A stretch of DNA of 64,000 nt, taken from positions 62,001 through 126,000 of the forward strand of contig NZ_LIXZ01000003.1 of the NCBI RefSeq assembly GCF_001305855.1, given 5' to 3'. This document shows positions 42,786-50,538 of this stretch, in pieces (position 1 is the stretch's first letter; every line of letters begins with the position of its first letter). Made by a program: the position numbers and the translations under genes. The DNA is from Rossellomorea vietnamensis (GTDB lineage: Bacteria > Bacillota > Bacilli > Bacillales > Bacillaceae_B). Below the pieces are notes generated by a model that saw nothing but the letters and a program-made list of their open reading frames with translations, did no database searches and was not told the origin of the DNA.

Positions 42786-43283
42786 TTATCTGTTATCGAT
42801 TTTCTCCGGATACAAATCATGATTCATCAAGCGGTGGTCTGCCATCGTCTCGAATTTCGTGCCTGGCTTTCCGTAGTTGCAGTAAGGATCGATGCTGATT
42901 CCTCCCCGCGGGGTGAATTTCCCCCATACTTCGATATAACGGGGATCCATCAATTCGATGAGATCGTTCATGATGATGTTCATGCAGTCTTCATGGAAAT
43001 CACCGTGATTTCGGAAGCTGAACAAATAGAGCTTGAGAGATTTACTTTCCACCATCTTTTCACCAGGGATGTAGCTGATATAGATGGTAGCAAAATCCGG
43101 CTGACCTGTTTTCGGACAGAGACTTGTGAATTCAGGACAGTTGAATTTCACAAAATAATCCCGGTTCGGATGCTTATTGTCGAATGCTTCCAAGATGTGT
43201 GGAGCATACTCAAATAAGTAATTTGTCCCTTGATTACCTAATAATGATAAGTCTGTTAAATCTTCGTCTTTTCTTCCTGACAT
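42786..43283 (-). CDS. queF: NADPH-dependent preQ0 reductase QueF
   Basis: 165 residues, the short unimodular (YkvM) subtype. Nucleophilic Cys56 and Asp63 lie in [12 protein letters not shown], the QueF motif is [14 protein letters not shown], and NHGDFHEDC follows. It reduces 7-cyano-7-deazaguanine to preQ1 in queuosine synthesis. ATG at 43283 is 8-9 nt after AAGGGGAGG; extension to 43328 is not supported. The queCDE genes are not in the window. A hairpin masking the ribosome site lies just upstream, but no preQ1 aptamer was recognised. Confidence 0.95.
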   Translation of the reverse strand: MSGRKDEDLTDLSLLGNQGTNYLFEYAPHILEAFDNKHPNRDYFVKFNCPEFTSLCPKTGQPDFATIYISYIPGEKMVESKSLKLYLFSFRNHGDFHEDCMNIIMNDLIELMDPRYIEVWGKFTPRGGISIDPYCNYGKPGTKFETMADHRLMNHDLYPEKIDNR

Positions 43284-43291
43284 GTAAAAAA

Positions 43292-43325
43292 TCCTCCCCT
43301 TCAGAGTGCCTCGAATGAAGGAGGA
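43292..43325 (-). promoter_or_regulatory. Hairpin sequestering the queF ribosome-binding site
   Basis: TCCTCCTTCA (43325-43316) can pair with TGAAGGGGAGGA (43303-43292), ten pairs with a two-base bulge and a 12-nt loop. The 3' arm contains the whole SD sequence, so the closed form should lower translation. Confidence 0.5.
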
Positions 43326-43630
43326 CATAGCATTAGCCTAAGAATCCACATAACAGGCAGGTAAATTGAAAAAATTGTTATATCCTGTTATGCTTAAAGG
43401 ATAACATGTTTTAGAAAGCTTCATGTTAGATTCATAGAACCATAGTTTTTTATAGAGGGTTAATGCTATGAACCTCTCTCAGGTACTTGAGCAACTATTA
43501 GTGTTACAGAGGTTATATTAAATAAGAATTTTGGGAAAGTCAATCCAATTATAGATTGAAATTTGCAGCAAGAATTTCGATTCTATCTATTGAGAATAGT
43601 AATTGGTATTTTTGCTGGGAGTGATTATTA
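43326..43630. other. Divergent gap between queF and the B12-domain gene
   Basis: About 300 bp, AT-rich, no gene seen. It holds a weak hairpin (AACCTCT near 43470 / AGAGGTT near 43510) that could lie in the leader of the B12-domain gene. No cobalamin riboswitch was recognised. Confidence 0.5.
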
Positions 43631-44281
43631 ATGAATCAGCTGGTCAAGGCCTTCACCAAGTCTATTCTCGCAGGAGACGTGCATTCATTACTTGAACTGC
43701 ATTCGTCTTCCATCCATTCAAAAATAGATAATTTTACTTTTTACGAGAAAATTATTAAGCCATCTATGTATAGAATTGGTGATCTTTGGGAGAAAAATCA
43801 AATTACCGTTGCAGATGAGCATTTAGCCACTGCAACTCTTAAATATCTGCTTGCTACTGTTTTTACCCATCAAGAAGCTTTAGAAAACCAACCTAAAGCT
43901 CTTTTATTTTGCATTGAGGGTGAACAGCACAGTCTTGGACTGGAACTTGCGAACGAAGTATTCAAAGAAAAGCAATGGAATACCCGTTATTTGGGAGCAA
44001 ACGTCCCTGTCAAAGATGCGTTAACCTTCATTAGCGCTTGGAAACCTCATGCCATTGGAATATCCATTGGTATGACGACGGAACTGACCCGATTAAAAGA
44101 GTGCATCGAAGAAATCAGAGCGCATCATCAAGAGATCGACATTCTTGTCGGTGGTAGACTCGTCTCCCACTACTCTCTTGATTTCTTGGAAAATTCAAAG
44201 GTGACAAGCTTTCATGACTTGTTGGAACTCAATGAGTATCTCACCGATATGTCCAATGGGCTTGTTTCCTTGAAGGGCTAA
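43631..44281 (+). CDS. Stand-alone CarH/LitR-type cobalamin-binding sensor protein
   Basis: 216 residues. Residues 1-85 form a helical B12-binding_2 type bundle with W53-x9-E63-H64 (WEKNQITVADEH), the motif that covers the upper ligand of adenosylcobalamin in CarH. Residues ~88-205 are the Rossmann-type B12-binding domain with E98-x-H100-x2-G103 (EQHSLG), His100 being the expected lower ligand. CarH, CarA and LitR photoreceptors use exactly these two motifs. The MerR-like DNA-binding domain is missing, so the output must be through a partner. A PAS-like gene follows 105 bp later. Confidence 0.85.
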   Translation: MNQLVKAFTKSILAGDVHSLLELHSSSIHSKIDNFTFYEKIIKPSMYRIGDLWEKNQITVADEHLATATLKYLLATVFTHQEALENQPKALLFCIEGEQHSLGLELANEVFKEKQWNTRYLGANVPVKDALTFISAWKPHAIGISIGMTTELTRLKECIEEIRAHHQEIDILVGGRLVSHYSLDFLENSKVTSFHDLLELNEYLTDMSNGLVSLKG

Positions 44282-44307
44282 CTCCTTAATCACATGCATG
44301 CAACAAT

Positions 44308-44367
44308 AAAAGGTTCTGGTCGTATCATACGTCTTTCACGAGACGCAAGAGTGACGTCCGGAACCTT
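44308..44367 (+). terminator. Long hairpin between the B12-domain and PAS-like genes
   Basis: Outer arms AAAGGTTCTGG / CCGGAACCTTT (one G-U), with ACGTC/GACGT pairing inside. It is followed only by TTCTCT, so termination may be partial and allow read-through into the PAS-like gene. Confidence 0.6.
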
Positions 44368-44385
44368 TCTCTAGGGAGTGATCAT

Positions 44386-44883
44386 GTGGAAAATTTACAC
44401 CTATGCCCCATCCCGTATCTATTACTGGATAGGCAGTTTAACTTAATAGATGCTTCAAATTCAGGATATGACTTCTTAATGCCCGGTCAAAACTTCATGT
44501 CCATTGTAGAAGAAGAAAGTTCACCTAAGTTTGCCCGGATTATTCACAAAGATCCAAAAGGCGAAATGGAACTGAATGTAAAGAAAAACGATTCCTTCGA
44601 GCTATTCGACATCTTCTTCCAGTTTTCAGATGTTCAACAGTATTTCCATGTTGCCCTTATTGCCAAGGATCATCAATACAAAAAAGTATCCGAGCAGATG
44701 AACGGCTTGTTCAACCTTATGGGTAAGTCCACTTATCCACGAAAAGAACCGAACCTGACAGAAGTCCTTGCAAAGATATCTTCATTATATTTAAAACTTT
44801 CCAATACATCTGATTGGAATCGGCAAGAAATTATGGATAAAATAAAAGAGATTGAACATCACATTCAACAAAATGTGAAATAA
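44386..44883 (+). CDS. PAS-like domain protein with C-terminal helices
   Basis: 165 residues, soluble. Residues ~1-105 look like a PAS fold (PYLLLDRQFNLIDASNSGYDFL start; ELFDIFFQFSDVQQYFHVALIAK late strands). The remainder is helical, ending KIKEIEHHIQQNVK, and may dimerise. No kinase, GGDEF, HTH or phosphatase domain. GTG at 44386 follows AGGGAG by 7 nt. The gene lies between the B12 sensor and a carbonic anhydrase on the same strand, with only 23 bp before the latter. Its role could be to receive the B12 sensor's signal; this is inferred from position alone. Confidence 0.7.
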   Translation: MENLHLCPIPYLLLDRQFNLIDASNSGYDFLMPGQNFMSIVEEESSPKFARIIHKDPKGEMELNVKKNDSFELFDIFFQFSDVQQYFHVALIAKDHQYKKVSEQMNGLFNLMGKSTYPRKEPNLTEVLAKISSLYLKLSNTSDWNRQEIMDKIKEIEHHIQQNVK

Positions 44884-44906
44884 CTTTATTTTATAGGAGA
44901 GAAGAA

Positions 44907-45464
44907 ATGACTTTATTAACGAACATACTTGATTACAACCAGCAATTTGTAGAAGAGCAATCGTATGAAGAGTACCGGACCACCAAGTTCCCGGACAAAC
45001 GCTTAGTGATTCTTACCTGTATGGACACTCGTTTAGTAGAGCTGCTCCCTAAATCCATGAACATGAAAAACGGAGATGTAAAAGTCGTCAAAAATGCAGG
45101 CGCCATCGTAAGCCACCCATTCGGAAGCATCATGCGCAGCCTGCTTGTGGCAGTCTACGAACTGCAGGCAGATGAAGTTATTGTCATCGGTCACCACGAC
45201 TGCGGCATGAGTGCCATCAACAGTAACAGTATCCTCGATAAAATGAAAGAACGCGGGATTCCGGAAGAAACAATCGACACCGTCAACTACTCAGGGATCG
45301 ACCTCCACGACTGGCTGAAAGGCTTCAGCTCTGTACAGGAAAGCGTCGCCCACAGTGTCGACATGATCAAGAACCACCCGTTAATGGATAAAAACATCCC
45401 CGTTCACGGACTTGTCATCAGCCCCGAAACTGGGAAACTTGATTTAGTAGTCGAAGGATACTAA
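44907..45464 (+). CDS. ytiB: Beta-class carbonic anhydrase, YtiB-like
   Basis: 185 residues. Zinc ligands Cys38, His96 and Cys99 are seen in LTCMDTRLVELL (with the Asp40-Arg42 dyad) and IGHHDCGMSA. It interconverts CO2 and bicarbonate in the cytoplasm. Sequence resembles B. subtilis YtiB. ATG at 44907 follows TAGGAGAG. Only 23 bp separates it from the PAS-like gene with no terminator between, so co-transcription is likely. Confidence 0.93.
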   Translation: MTLLTNILDYNQQFVEEQSYEEYRTTKFPDKRLVILTCMDTRLVELLPKSMNMKNGDVKVVKNAGAIVSHPFGSIMRSLLVAVYELQADEVIVIGHHDCGMSAINSNSILDKMKERGIPEETIDTVNYSGIDLHDWLKGFSSVQESVAHSVDMIKNHPLMDKNIPVHGLVISPETGKLDLVVEGY

Positions 45465-45503
45465 GAAAAGCGGAAGGGGCTTGGGTAGTCCCGACAAGCA
45501 TAA
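45465..45503. repeat. GAAAAGCGGAAGGGG...CCGACAAGCATAA element
   Basis: A 39-bp segment directly after the carbonic anhydrase stop codon. From memory it resembles a high-copy intergenic repeat of Bacillaceae genomes (AAAAGCGGAAGC...CCGACAAGCATAA). Only this one copy was seen in the window. Confidence 0.45.
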
Positions 45504-45508
45504 CTGTT

Positions 45509-45548
45509 AAAAAAACCATGAAGGCGAATTTGCCTTCATGGTTTTTTT
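45509..45548 (+). terminator. Terminator after ytiB
   Basis: AAAAAAACCATGAAGGC / GCCTTCATGGTTTTTTT, a 17-bp stem with a 6-nt loop. Confidence 0.95.
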
Positions 45549-45558
45549 GTATCTCTTG

Positions 45559-45646
45559 GAGGGACGGACCTCAAAAATCACACCTATTTACGGGATAAAC
45601 CCTGTCATATCAATCTTTATGGATAAAAAGCAGAGGTCCGTCCCTC
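45559..45646. repeat. 88-bp GAGGGACGGACCTC inverted-repeat element
   Basis: Perfect 14-bp arms GAGGGACGGACCTC (45559-45572) / GAGGTCCGTCCCTC (45633-45646). The 60-bp interior contains ATAAACCCTGTCATATCAA, similar to the interior of the element at 51569-51646, so the whole element, not just the arms, is related. Confidence 0.85.
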
Positions 45647-45740
45647 GGTTTCTTTCCATTTTCAAAAAAGCCTGGAAAATGGTACTATTTTACTATACAA
45701 TGAAACCTGTTCAAAATTACCTAATATGGAGGTGAATAAC

Positions 45741-46193
45741 ATGTCAATTTACGGTTTATTGGTTCTTGTCCACATTATTGCAGCGGTCGCCGGCCTTGGC
45801 GCAAGCTTTTCGATGCCTGTCGTGATGAGAACACCTGAAACGTCACATCAGGCGAAATTCTCATTAGATCTCAGTGAAAAAATCGAAACCTTTGCAAAAG
45901 TGGGCAGTATTGTACTACTTATTACCGGCCTGATTATGGGTATCATCAACCCATATCTATTCAAAGCCGGCTGGTATATTGCTTCCATCGTGATTTACAT
46001 CGGTGTCCAGTTCATCGTTGCCGGTATCATGCCAAAAAAAGTAAAGCAGATGGCCGAAATCATCCACAACCACGAAGGTGAAGATGTTCCTGAATCTTAC
46101 GGAAAAATCAACTCAGAATTAAAGCCATACAACATCATTATACATAGTGCCGCTATTATTCTTATTATCTTAATGTCTATCAAACCGTTTTGA
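45741..46193 (+). CDS. DUF2269-like four-helix membrane protein
   Basis: 150 residues with four helices: LLVLVHIIAAVAGLGASF at the N-terminus, two in the middle (VGSIVLLITGLIMGIINPYL, IASIVIYIGVQFIVAGIM) and a C-terminal IIIHSAAIILIILMSI. The LVHIIAAVAGLG start is typical of the predicted integral membrane family DUF2269. Function unknown. ATG at 45741 follows GGAGGTG. Confidence 0.75.
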   Translation: MSIYGLLVLVHIIAAVAGLGASFSMPVVMRTPETSHQAKFSLDLSEKIETFAKVGSIVLLITGLIMGIINPYLFKAGWYIASIVIYIGVQFIVAGIMPKKVKQMAEIIHNHEGEDVPESYGKINSELKPYNIIIHSAAIILIILMSIKPF

Positions 46194-46202
46194 TCTGAGT
46201 TT

Positions 46203-46234
46203 CCAGCCTGCTTTTAGTGCAGGCTGGTTTTTTT
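46203..46234 (+). terminator. Terminator of the DUF2269-like gene
   Basis: CCAGCCTGC / GCAGGCTGG with a 7-nt loop and seven Ts. Confidence 0.94.
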
Positions 46235-46273
46235 ATGTAAAGTCGCCGTTATTTTTTCCATTATATGTATTTT

Positions 46274-46343
46274 GACGCATATACTCTTATAAACGACGCA
46301 ATTCCGTGCAGAATGACGCAATCACCCATAAAAATGACGCAAT
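46274..46343. repeat. Array of four GACGCAAT motifs at 20-21 nt spacing
   Basis: GACGCA copies begin at 46274, 46295, 46315 and 46336 (intervals 21, 20, 21). It shares the longer strings ATGACGCAATAAATT and GACGCAATCACC with the array at 20095-20184. The rest of the gap 46344-46532 is AT/pyrimidine-rich with no gene seen. Confidence 0.82.
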
Positions 46344-46532
46344 AAATTCTAAATCGATGATTTCTCTCTTATTTCCCCTGACCAAAAGCCCAGTTTCCAC
46401 TTGAGCCTCCCGTTTAGGCTATCCCTTTTTCCAAAACTCCCCCTTTTCACTACTCCTTCCCCATTCATATTGAATCTCACCGTCATGTTATTCCCCATCT
46501 ATCATAAAATAGTGTATAAAAGGGGGGATTGG

Positions 46533-46976
46533 ATGAAGGTATTTCGTGCTCGCCTTTCAGACCTGGAAGGCCTTGTGGAACTTTTTAATGATTATCGCAT
46601 GTTTTACCATCAGAAATCGGATACGCTTGGAGCGAGAAAGTATCTCGAAGACCGTCTGTCACATGATGAATCTGTGATCTTTGTCGCCATTCACGATGAT
46701 GAATATGTAGGATTCACCCAGCTGTATCCTTCTTTCTCCTCCGTTTATATGGAACGGATCTGGAAGCTGAATGACCTTTATGTTTCCAAAAAGGCTCGCA
46801 GACTGGGTGCCGGACAGATGTTACTAGACGCTGCGAAGGAACATGCGATGCAAACCAATGCAAAGTCGGTCATTTTGGAAACGGACTGGGACAATGTCCA
46901 TGCGCAGGCATTGTATGAGAAGAATGGTTATATAAAAGAGGAAACGGTTTATCACTATACTCTTCCACTGAGCTGA
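46533..46976 (+). CDS. GNAT family N-acetyltransferase
   Basis: 147 residues, single GNAT domain: KLNDLYVSKKARRLGAGQML contains the acetyl-CoA loop (RRLGAG), and WDNVHAQALYEKNGYIKEE is the usual C-terminal part. Acceptor unknown. ATG at 46533 follows AGGGGGGA; the open frame upstream is not used. Confidence 0.9.
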   Translation: MKVFRARLSDLEGLVELFNDYRMFYHQKSDTLGARKYLEDRLSHDESVIFVAIHDDEYVGFTQLYPSFSSVYMERIWKLNDLYVSKKARRLGAGQMLLDAAKEHAMQTNAKSVILETDWDNVHAQALYEKNGYIKEETVYHYTLPLS

Positions 46977-46989
46977 AAAATCAATAAAA

Positions 46990-47025
46990 AAAGAACCGGG
47001 GATAATAAAGCCACCCCGGTTCTTT
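46990..47025. terminator. Bidirectional terminator
   Basis: AAAGAACCGGGG / CCCCGGTTCTTT stem with a 12-nt loop between the convergent acetyltransferase and acyltransferase genes. Confidence 0.9.
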
Positions 47026-48129
47026 CTATGCCGTTGCTTCTTTAGATGAAATATTTCCTACACTTTCTTTGTTTGATGTTTTAATTCGTGGTACAGGAAT
47101 GAAATAACTGCTTAATGGAATGTACTGAATAAGTCGGATCAATCCTACACAAATTAATAATACTGCGACAAATGTTATTGGCAGATATATCATGTCCCAT
47201 GTTGAAGATGGTAAATAAAATTTCATCAAGTGAAGAACAAAGGGATGGATTAAATAAATCCCCATTGAATACTTTCCTAATAACGTCAGAGGCTTTTTCA
47301 GAAAGTTCCACTTGGAAAGTAAAGGATACATCCCAATAGTCCCAATGCTCAGTAGAGGTATATTCAGTAAATTACTTGGTCTCCTGTTCGTAAGGTCTCC
47401 ATTGATTGAATACTCTATAATTGCTCCTGCCGTTAAGAGTAATGATAAGGTTAGCATCTTCCAGGGGAAGTCAGTTGCAAAATCTCTGATATCCTCCCAG
47501 AAGAATGCCAACAATCCACCGAATGAAAAATAGAAAATCCATAACGGCATGAACGATTTACTTGCCATGAAATTGCCGATAAACCCTTCAATTCCGGGAT
47601 TAAAACCTATCATTTGATAACTGATAAAGAATGAGATAACAGTTAAAACAACCAATCCCATTTTTGTTCTAAAAACTTTTTGCAGAATCGGAAAGATAAA
47701 ATAAAATTGAACAATAATGGCAATAAAATAGAGATGATAGAAGTGATCGCCTGTAAAGATCTTTACAATTTCTGTTTTTATCGATCCAATCTGTTGGTTA
47801 TCAAAATAATAGAGCAAGAATCGATAAACCAAGCTCCATAATATTAATGGCATAATAATCTTTGATATTCGGGAAGTAACAAACTTACTTAAGGAATACG
47901 TGTTTCTTTTTACTTGGTAGAATAAGAGAAACCCGGCAATTACTACAAAAATAGGCGTTCCAAATCGCCCTACTTGGTTTAGAAAATATGAAAACCAATT
48001 AAACGTATTATCGTTCATTGAGTAATAAGTAGCTGACACGTGAACTCCCAATACAGCTAAACAAGCAAATGCTCTTAAAAAATGGATTTCAAAAAGATAT
48101 TTTTTCTTTTGTGTTGAACTAGATGACAT
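47026..48129 (-). CDS. Acyltransferase 3 family membrane protein
   Basis: 367 residues, about ten hydrophobic helices. The N-terminal FEIHFLRAFACLAVLGVHVSA segment has the conserved catalytic-type histidine (HV) and arginine of acyltransferase-3 enzymes; GTPIFVVIAGFLLFY follows. These proteins O-acylate extracytoplasmic polysaccharides or peptidoglycan (OafA, IcaC types). ATG at 48129 follows GAGGAGAGGG. The region is visibly more AT-rich than its neighbours and is flanked by a gene-free AT-rich stretch, which may hint at transfer. No polysaccharide genes are adjacent. Confidence 0.87.
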   Translation of the reverse strand: MSSSSTQKKKYLFEIHFLRAFACLAVLGVHVSATYYSMNDNTFNWFSYFLNQVGRFGTPIFVVIAGFLLFYQVKRNTYSLSKFVTSRISKIIMPLILWSLVYRFLLYYFDNQQIGSIKTEIVKIFTGDHFYHLYFIAIIVQFYFIFPILQKVFRTKMGLVVLTVISFFISYQMIGFNPGIEGFIGNFMASKSFMPLWIFYFSFGGLLAFFWEDIRDFATDFPWKMLTLSLLLTAGAIIEYSINGDLTNRRPSNLLNIPLLSIGTIGMYPLLSKWNFLKKPLTLLGKYSMGIYLIHPFVLHLMKFYLPSSTWDMIYLPITFVAVLLICVGLIRLIQYIPLSSYFIPVPRIKTSNKESVGNISSKEATA

Positions 48130-48442
48130 AGGCCCTCTCCTCTCTTACTATCGATATCATAGGTAATTGTAATAGAATCAAGCTTGAAAATCCCTGAGCG
48201 AACTTAAAAAGGAACTTTAGTTCTAAATTCATTTTGAATACTTTCATACCACCATCTGCTTAAAAAATCCTCAGAAGTAGGAGAAAATCTATCCACCTAA
48301 AGAATGCTATATTTTTACATACAAAAAAATAAGAACAATGACTTACACGGTATATTAGCCATTTTTCAACAAATAGCGACCAATTTCAACATCAACTTAA
48401 TTGAATAAGAGGAGATAAATGGATACAAAGTATTATTCACCC
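48130..48442. other. AT-rich gene-free stretch
   Basis: About 310 bp between the acyltransferase start and the terminator of the PLA2-like gene. I see no open frame with a ribosome site and no strong repeat; it should contain the acyltransferase promoter. Confidence 0.6.
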
Positions 48443-48478
48443 TAAAAAAAGGACCGCTTGAACAATTCAAGCAGTCCT
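48443..48478 (-). terminator. Terminator of the PLA2-like gene
   Basis: AGGACCGCTTGAA / TTCAAGCAGTCCT with a 3-nt loop, followed by seven Ts on the minus strand. Confidence 0.93.
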
Positions 48479-48481
48479 TAT

Positions 48482-48796
48482 CTAAATCCAAAACCCCCTG
48501 CACCGGTCCCTTCCACATCGATTCCCCTGGCACTTAACCCTCGTCTGCAGCTGCATGTATTGATGGAAGAGAAAAGCATGCCGTCCCTTCTGAGTATGGG
48601 GATTGATTTCCCCCTCCAGTTTCTTCATGAACATCCGGTCACACTCACATGTCGGGCCGTATCGCTCATAACATAGGTCATGGGCTTTACATGCAACGTC
48701 CACCGAATTGACGGGTGCACCCGGTCCGCTGCATCCCGGACCGCACCACTTATATTCCGGGAAAATACATAGTTTCGGTTTGCCGTTATTTCTCAT
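48482..48796 (-). CDS. Small phospholipase A2-like cysteine-rich protein
   Basis: About 104 residues. The core CGPGCSGPGAPVN followed by VACKAHDLCYERYG reproduces the PLA2 calcium loop (CGxGxxG) and the catalytic His-Asp motif CxxHDxCY; more cysteines (CECD, VKCQGNRCGRDRC) may form disulfides or bind metal. There is no signal peptide, as in parvoviral and some bacterial PLA2-like domains. ATG at 48796 follows GGAGAGG by 9 nt; an ATG at 48814 lies upstream of that site. Hydrolysis of phospholipid sn-2 bonds is predicted by motif, not shown. Confidence 0.72.
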   Translation of the reverse strand: MRNNGKPKLCIFPEYKWCGPGCSGPGAPVNSVDVACKAHDLCYERYGPTCECDRMFMKKLEGEINPHTQKGRHAFLFHQYMQLQTRVKCQGNRCGRDRCRGFWI

Positions 48797-48969
48797 TGAA
48801 TTCATCCTCTCCATTCATGCTAAGCACATTTGTACGTTTTATTTCTCACCAAAAGGGAAATACATCTTATGAAAGAAATTTACACTACTACACTGTATGT
48901 AATCGCAAGAGGTCAGGTTTGTCCTAACGCCTATTTGACAAGTAAGAAAAAACATAGGAGGAATGAATA

Positions 48970-49470
48970 ATGGCTTTTCAATTAAAAGATAAGGTACCAA
49001 ATTTCACGCTCCCTGCAGTTTCAGGTGAAACTTTCTCATTTGAGGACCATCAGAAAGAACATCAAAGCTGGCATCTCATCGTCTTCTTCAGAGGGTCATG
49101 GTGCCCTGTATGTCAGGAAGAATTAAGGGAGCTTCAAGCGAACAAAGAATACTTCGAAAAACAGAATGTGCATTTGCTCACGATTTCAAGTGACAAAATG
49201 GCCGATCTACAGGAGTTTGCCAACAAAGAAGATCTGACTTTCCCTGTACTGGCCGACGAAAATTTAGAAGCGATCAAAGCATATGACGTCTTCTACCATG
49301 GTGAAGATGCTCCGTATGAAGATCACGGACAGCATGGTGAACCGGCTTACTTCCTTGTGAATGAAAAAGGACAAGCCATGTACCAGCAAAGACAAACGAG
49401 TCCATTCGGCCGTCCCCATGCCAATGAACTTCGTAAGATCGTAAAATACATCCAAAAAAATGTGAAGTAA
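48970..49470 (+). CDS. Peroxiredoxin, AhpC/TSA family
   Basis: 166 residues with a thioredoxin fold. The peroxidatic Cys lies in FRGSWCPVCQEELREL; the second cysteine three residues later makes a CxxC pair, a thiol-disulfide-like arrangement. The C-terminal part has PAYFLVNEKGQAMYQQ (cis-proline region at EPAYF) and HANELRKIVKYI. ATG at 48970 follows TAGGAGG. It probably reduces peroxides or protein disulfides in the cytoplasm. Confidence 0.88.
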   Translation: MAFQLKDKVPNFTLPAVSGETFSFEDHQKEHQSWHLIVFFRGSWCPVCQEELRELQANKEYFEKQNVHLLTISSDKMADLQEFANKEDLTFPVLADENLEAIKAYDVFYHGEDAPYEDHGQHGEPAYFLVNEKGQAMYQQRQTSPFGRPHANELRKIVKYIQKNVK

Positions 49471-49479
49471 GAGAAATAG

Positions 49480-49518
49480 AAAGCCTGGTTGACAGAGTAG
49501 TCAACCAGGCTTTTTTTC
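49480..49518. terminator. Bidirectional terminator
   Basis: AGCCTGGTTGAC / GTCAACCAGGCT stem with seven Ts on the plus side, between convergent genes. Confidence 0.9.
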
Positions 49519-50428
49519 ATGTCAGGGCAAGCTTCAGGCTTTTCTGAGCTTCCACTACTGTATGAGGCTGCTTTTCATGGTAGCCGTAAAGAAGTAAAAC
49601 CATGTTCGTATAAACCGCTTTGAATCTGGCGTAGTCCAATTCTTCCTCCCCAACCTCTCCATATTCTTTTAAAAATTGAGTCCTTCCTTTTGGAGTGAGA
49701 AAGCTGTAGATCAGATTTAAATCAATGGCCCGGTGACCAAGATGGACATCCCCCCAATCAAGGACCCCTGAAAGGAGACCCTCTTTGTCTACCACGATGT
49801 TCTTAAAGTGAAGGTCGCCATGTACCAATGCGATTTCCTCGGGCAAAGCCTTACCCGGTAAGTTCTGAAGAAACCTCTCTAGTTTTTCCATTGGATGAAA
49901 AAGGTTGAGATCTTTGATTTCTTCCTTGTTTTTTTCCAAAATGGAGTACCGCTTTGCAACATCCAATCGGGAAAGCTCGTCATAAGGTACTCCACGTTTT
50001 TTTGCTTCCGCCACACTCGTTCCGTGAAGCTTTTTAAGAAACCGTGCCATGGCAATGGCAGACTCCCCCTCTCTCTCGACAGACGCTGCACGTGACGGAA
50101 TCTTTCCGTCTACAAAACGGTAGCCGAGAAACGGCCATTTGTAGAGAGACGAAGGTTTACCGTAATAAACAGGAACCGGAATATGAAGATCCGGGGCGCT
50201 TTTTTCAAGGAGTGGCAGGAGCACTCCTTCCGTTTGCAAAAGTCTTACAGCGATTTCTCTCCTCGGAAACCGAAAAACCCATTTGTTATTTACTGCCATG
50301 ACCGTATTGTCAAAACCATAATCCAAAATTTTGGTGTCAGCAGGGATCAACTCCGGGAACTGGGACTCAATCAATTTCTTAGCCTGATTGGAGGTGACAG
50401 CTATTTCTGCATCCCATAGATTTGGCAC
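49517..50428 (-). CDS. Aminoglycoside phosphotransferase (APH) family kinase
   Basis: About 303 residues, protein-kinase-like fold. Catalytic loop IALVHGDLHFKNIVVD (Asp and Asn visible) and metal-binding GVLDWGDVHLG; N-lobe WVFRFPRREIA supplies the lysine/arginine region. Such proteins phosphorylate aminoglycosides, macrolides, homoserine or other small molecules; chromosomal copies are often not resistance genes. GTG at 50428 is 8 nt after AAAGGAG; the longer frame begins at a GTG inside that site. Confidence 0.87.
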   Translation of the reverse strand: MPNLWDAEIAVTSNQAKKLIESQFPELIPADTKILDYGFDNTVMAVNNKWVFRFPRREIAVRLLQTEGVLLPLLEKSAPDLHIPVPVYYGKPSSLYKWPFLGYRFVDGKIPSRAASVEREGESAIAMARFLKKLHGTSVAEAKKRGVPYDELSRLDVAKRYSILEKNKEEIKDLNLFHPMEKLERFLQNLPGKALPEEIALVHGDLHFKNIVVDKEGLLSGVLDWGDVHLGHRAIDLNLIYSFLTPKGRTQFLKEYGEVGEEELDYARFKAVYTNMVLLLYGYHEKQPHTVVEAQKSLKLALT

Positions 50429-50538
50429 ATTTATCACTCCTTTCTCAAGGGTTATTCTTTGTAGAATCTAAACTTAATGTGATAAGTTTCAAGTAATCGG
50501 AAAAAATGAATATAGTCAAATTTCAAGGAGGAATCATT

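Noticed and set aside
43284..43450. preQ1 riboswitch in front of queF
   Set aside because: The conserved stem-loop and 3' A-rich ACTAA tail of preQ1-I are not present; only an SD-masking hairpin is visible.
43326..43630. Cobalamin riboswitch ahead of the B12-domain gene
   Set aside because: No B12-box-like sequence or long multi-branch fold was found; the gene product itself binds cobalamin, which is a separate matter.
49517..50428. Calling the APH-family kinase an aminoglycoside resistance gene
   Set aside because: Only generic kinase motifs are visible; many chromosomal APH-fold proteins have other substrates.
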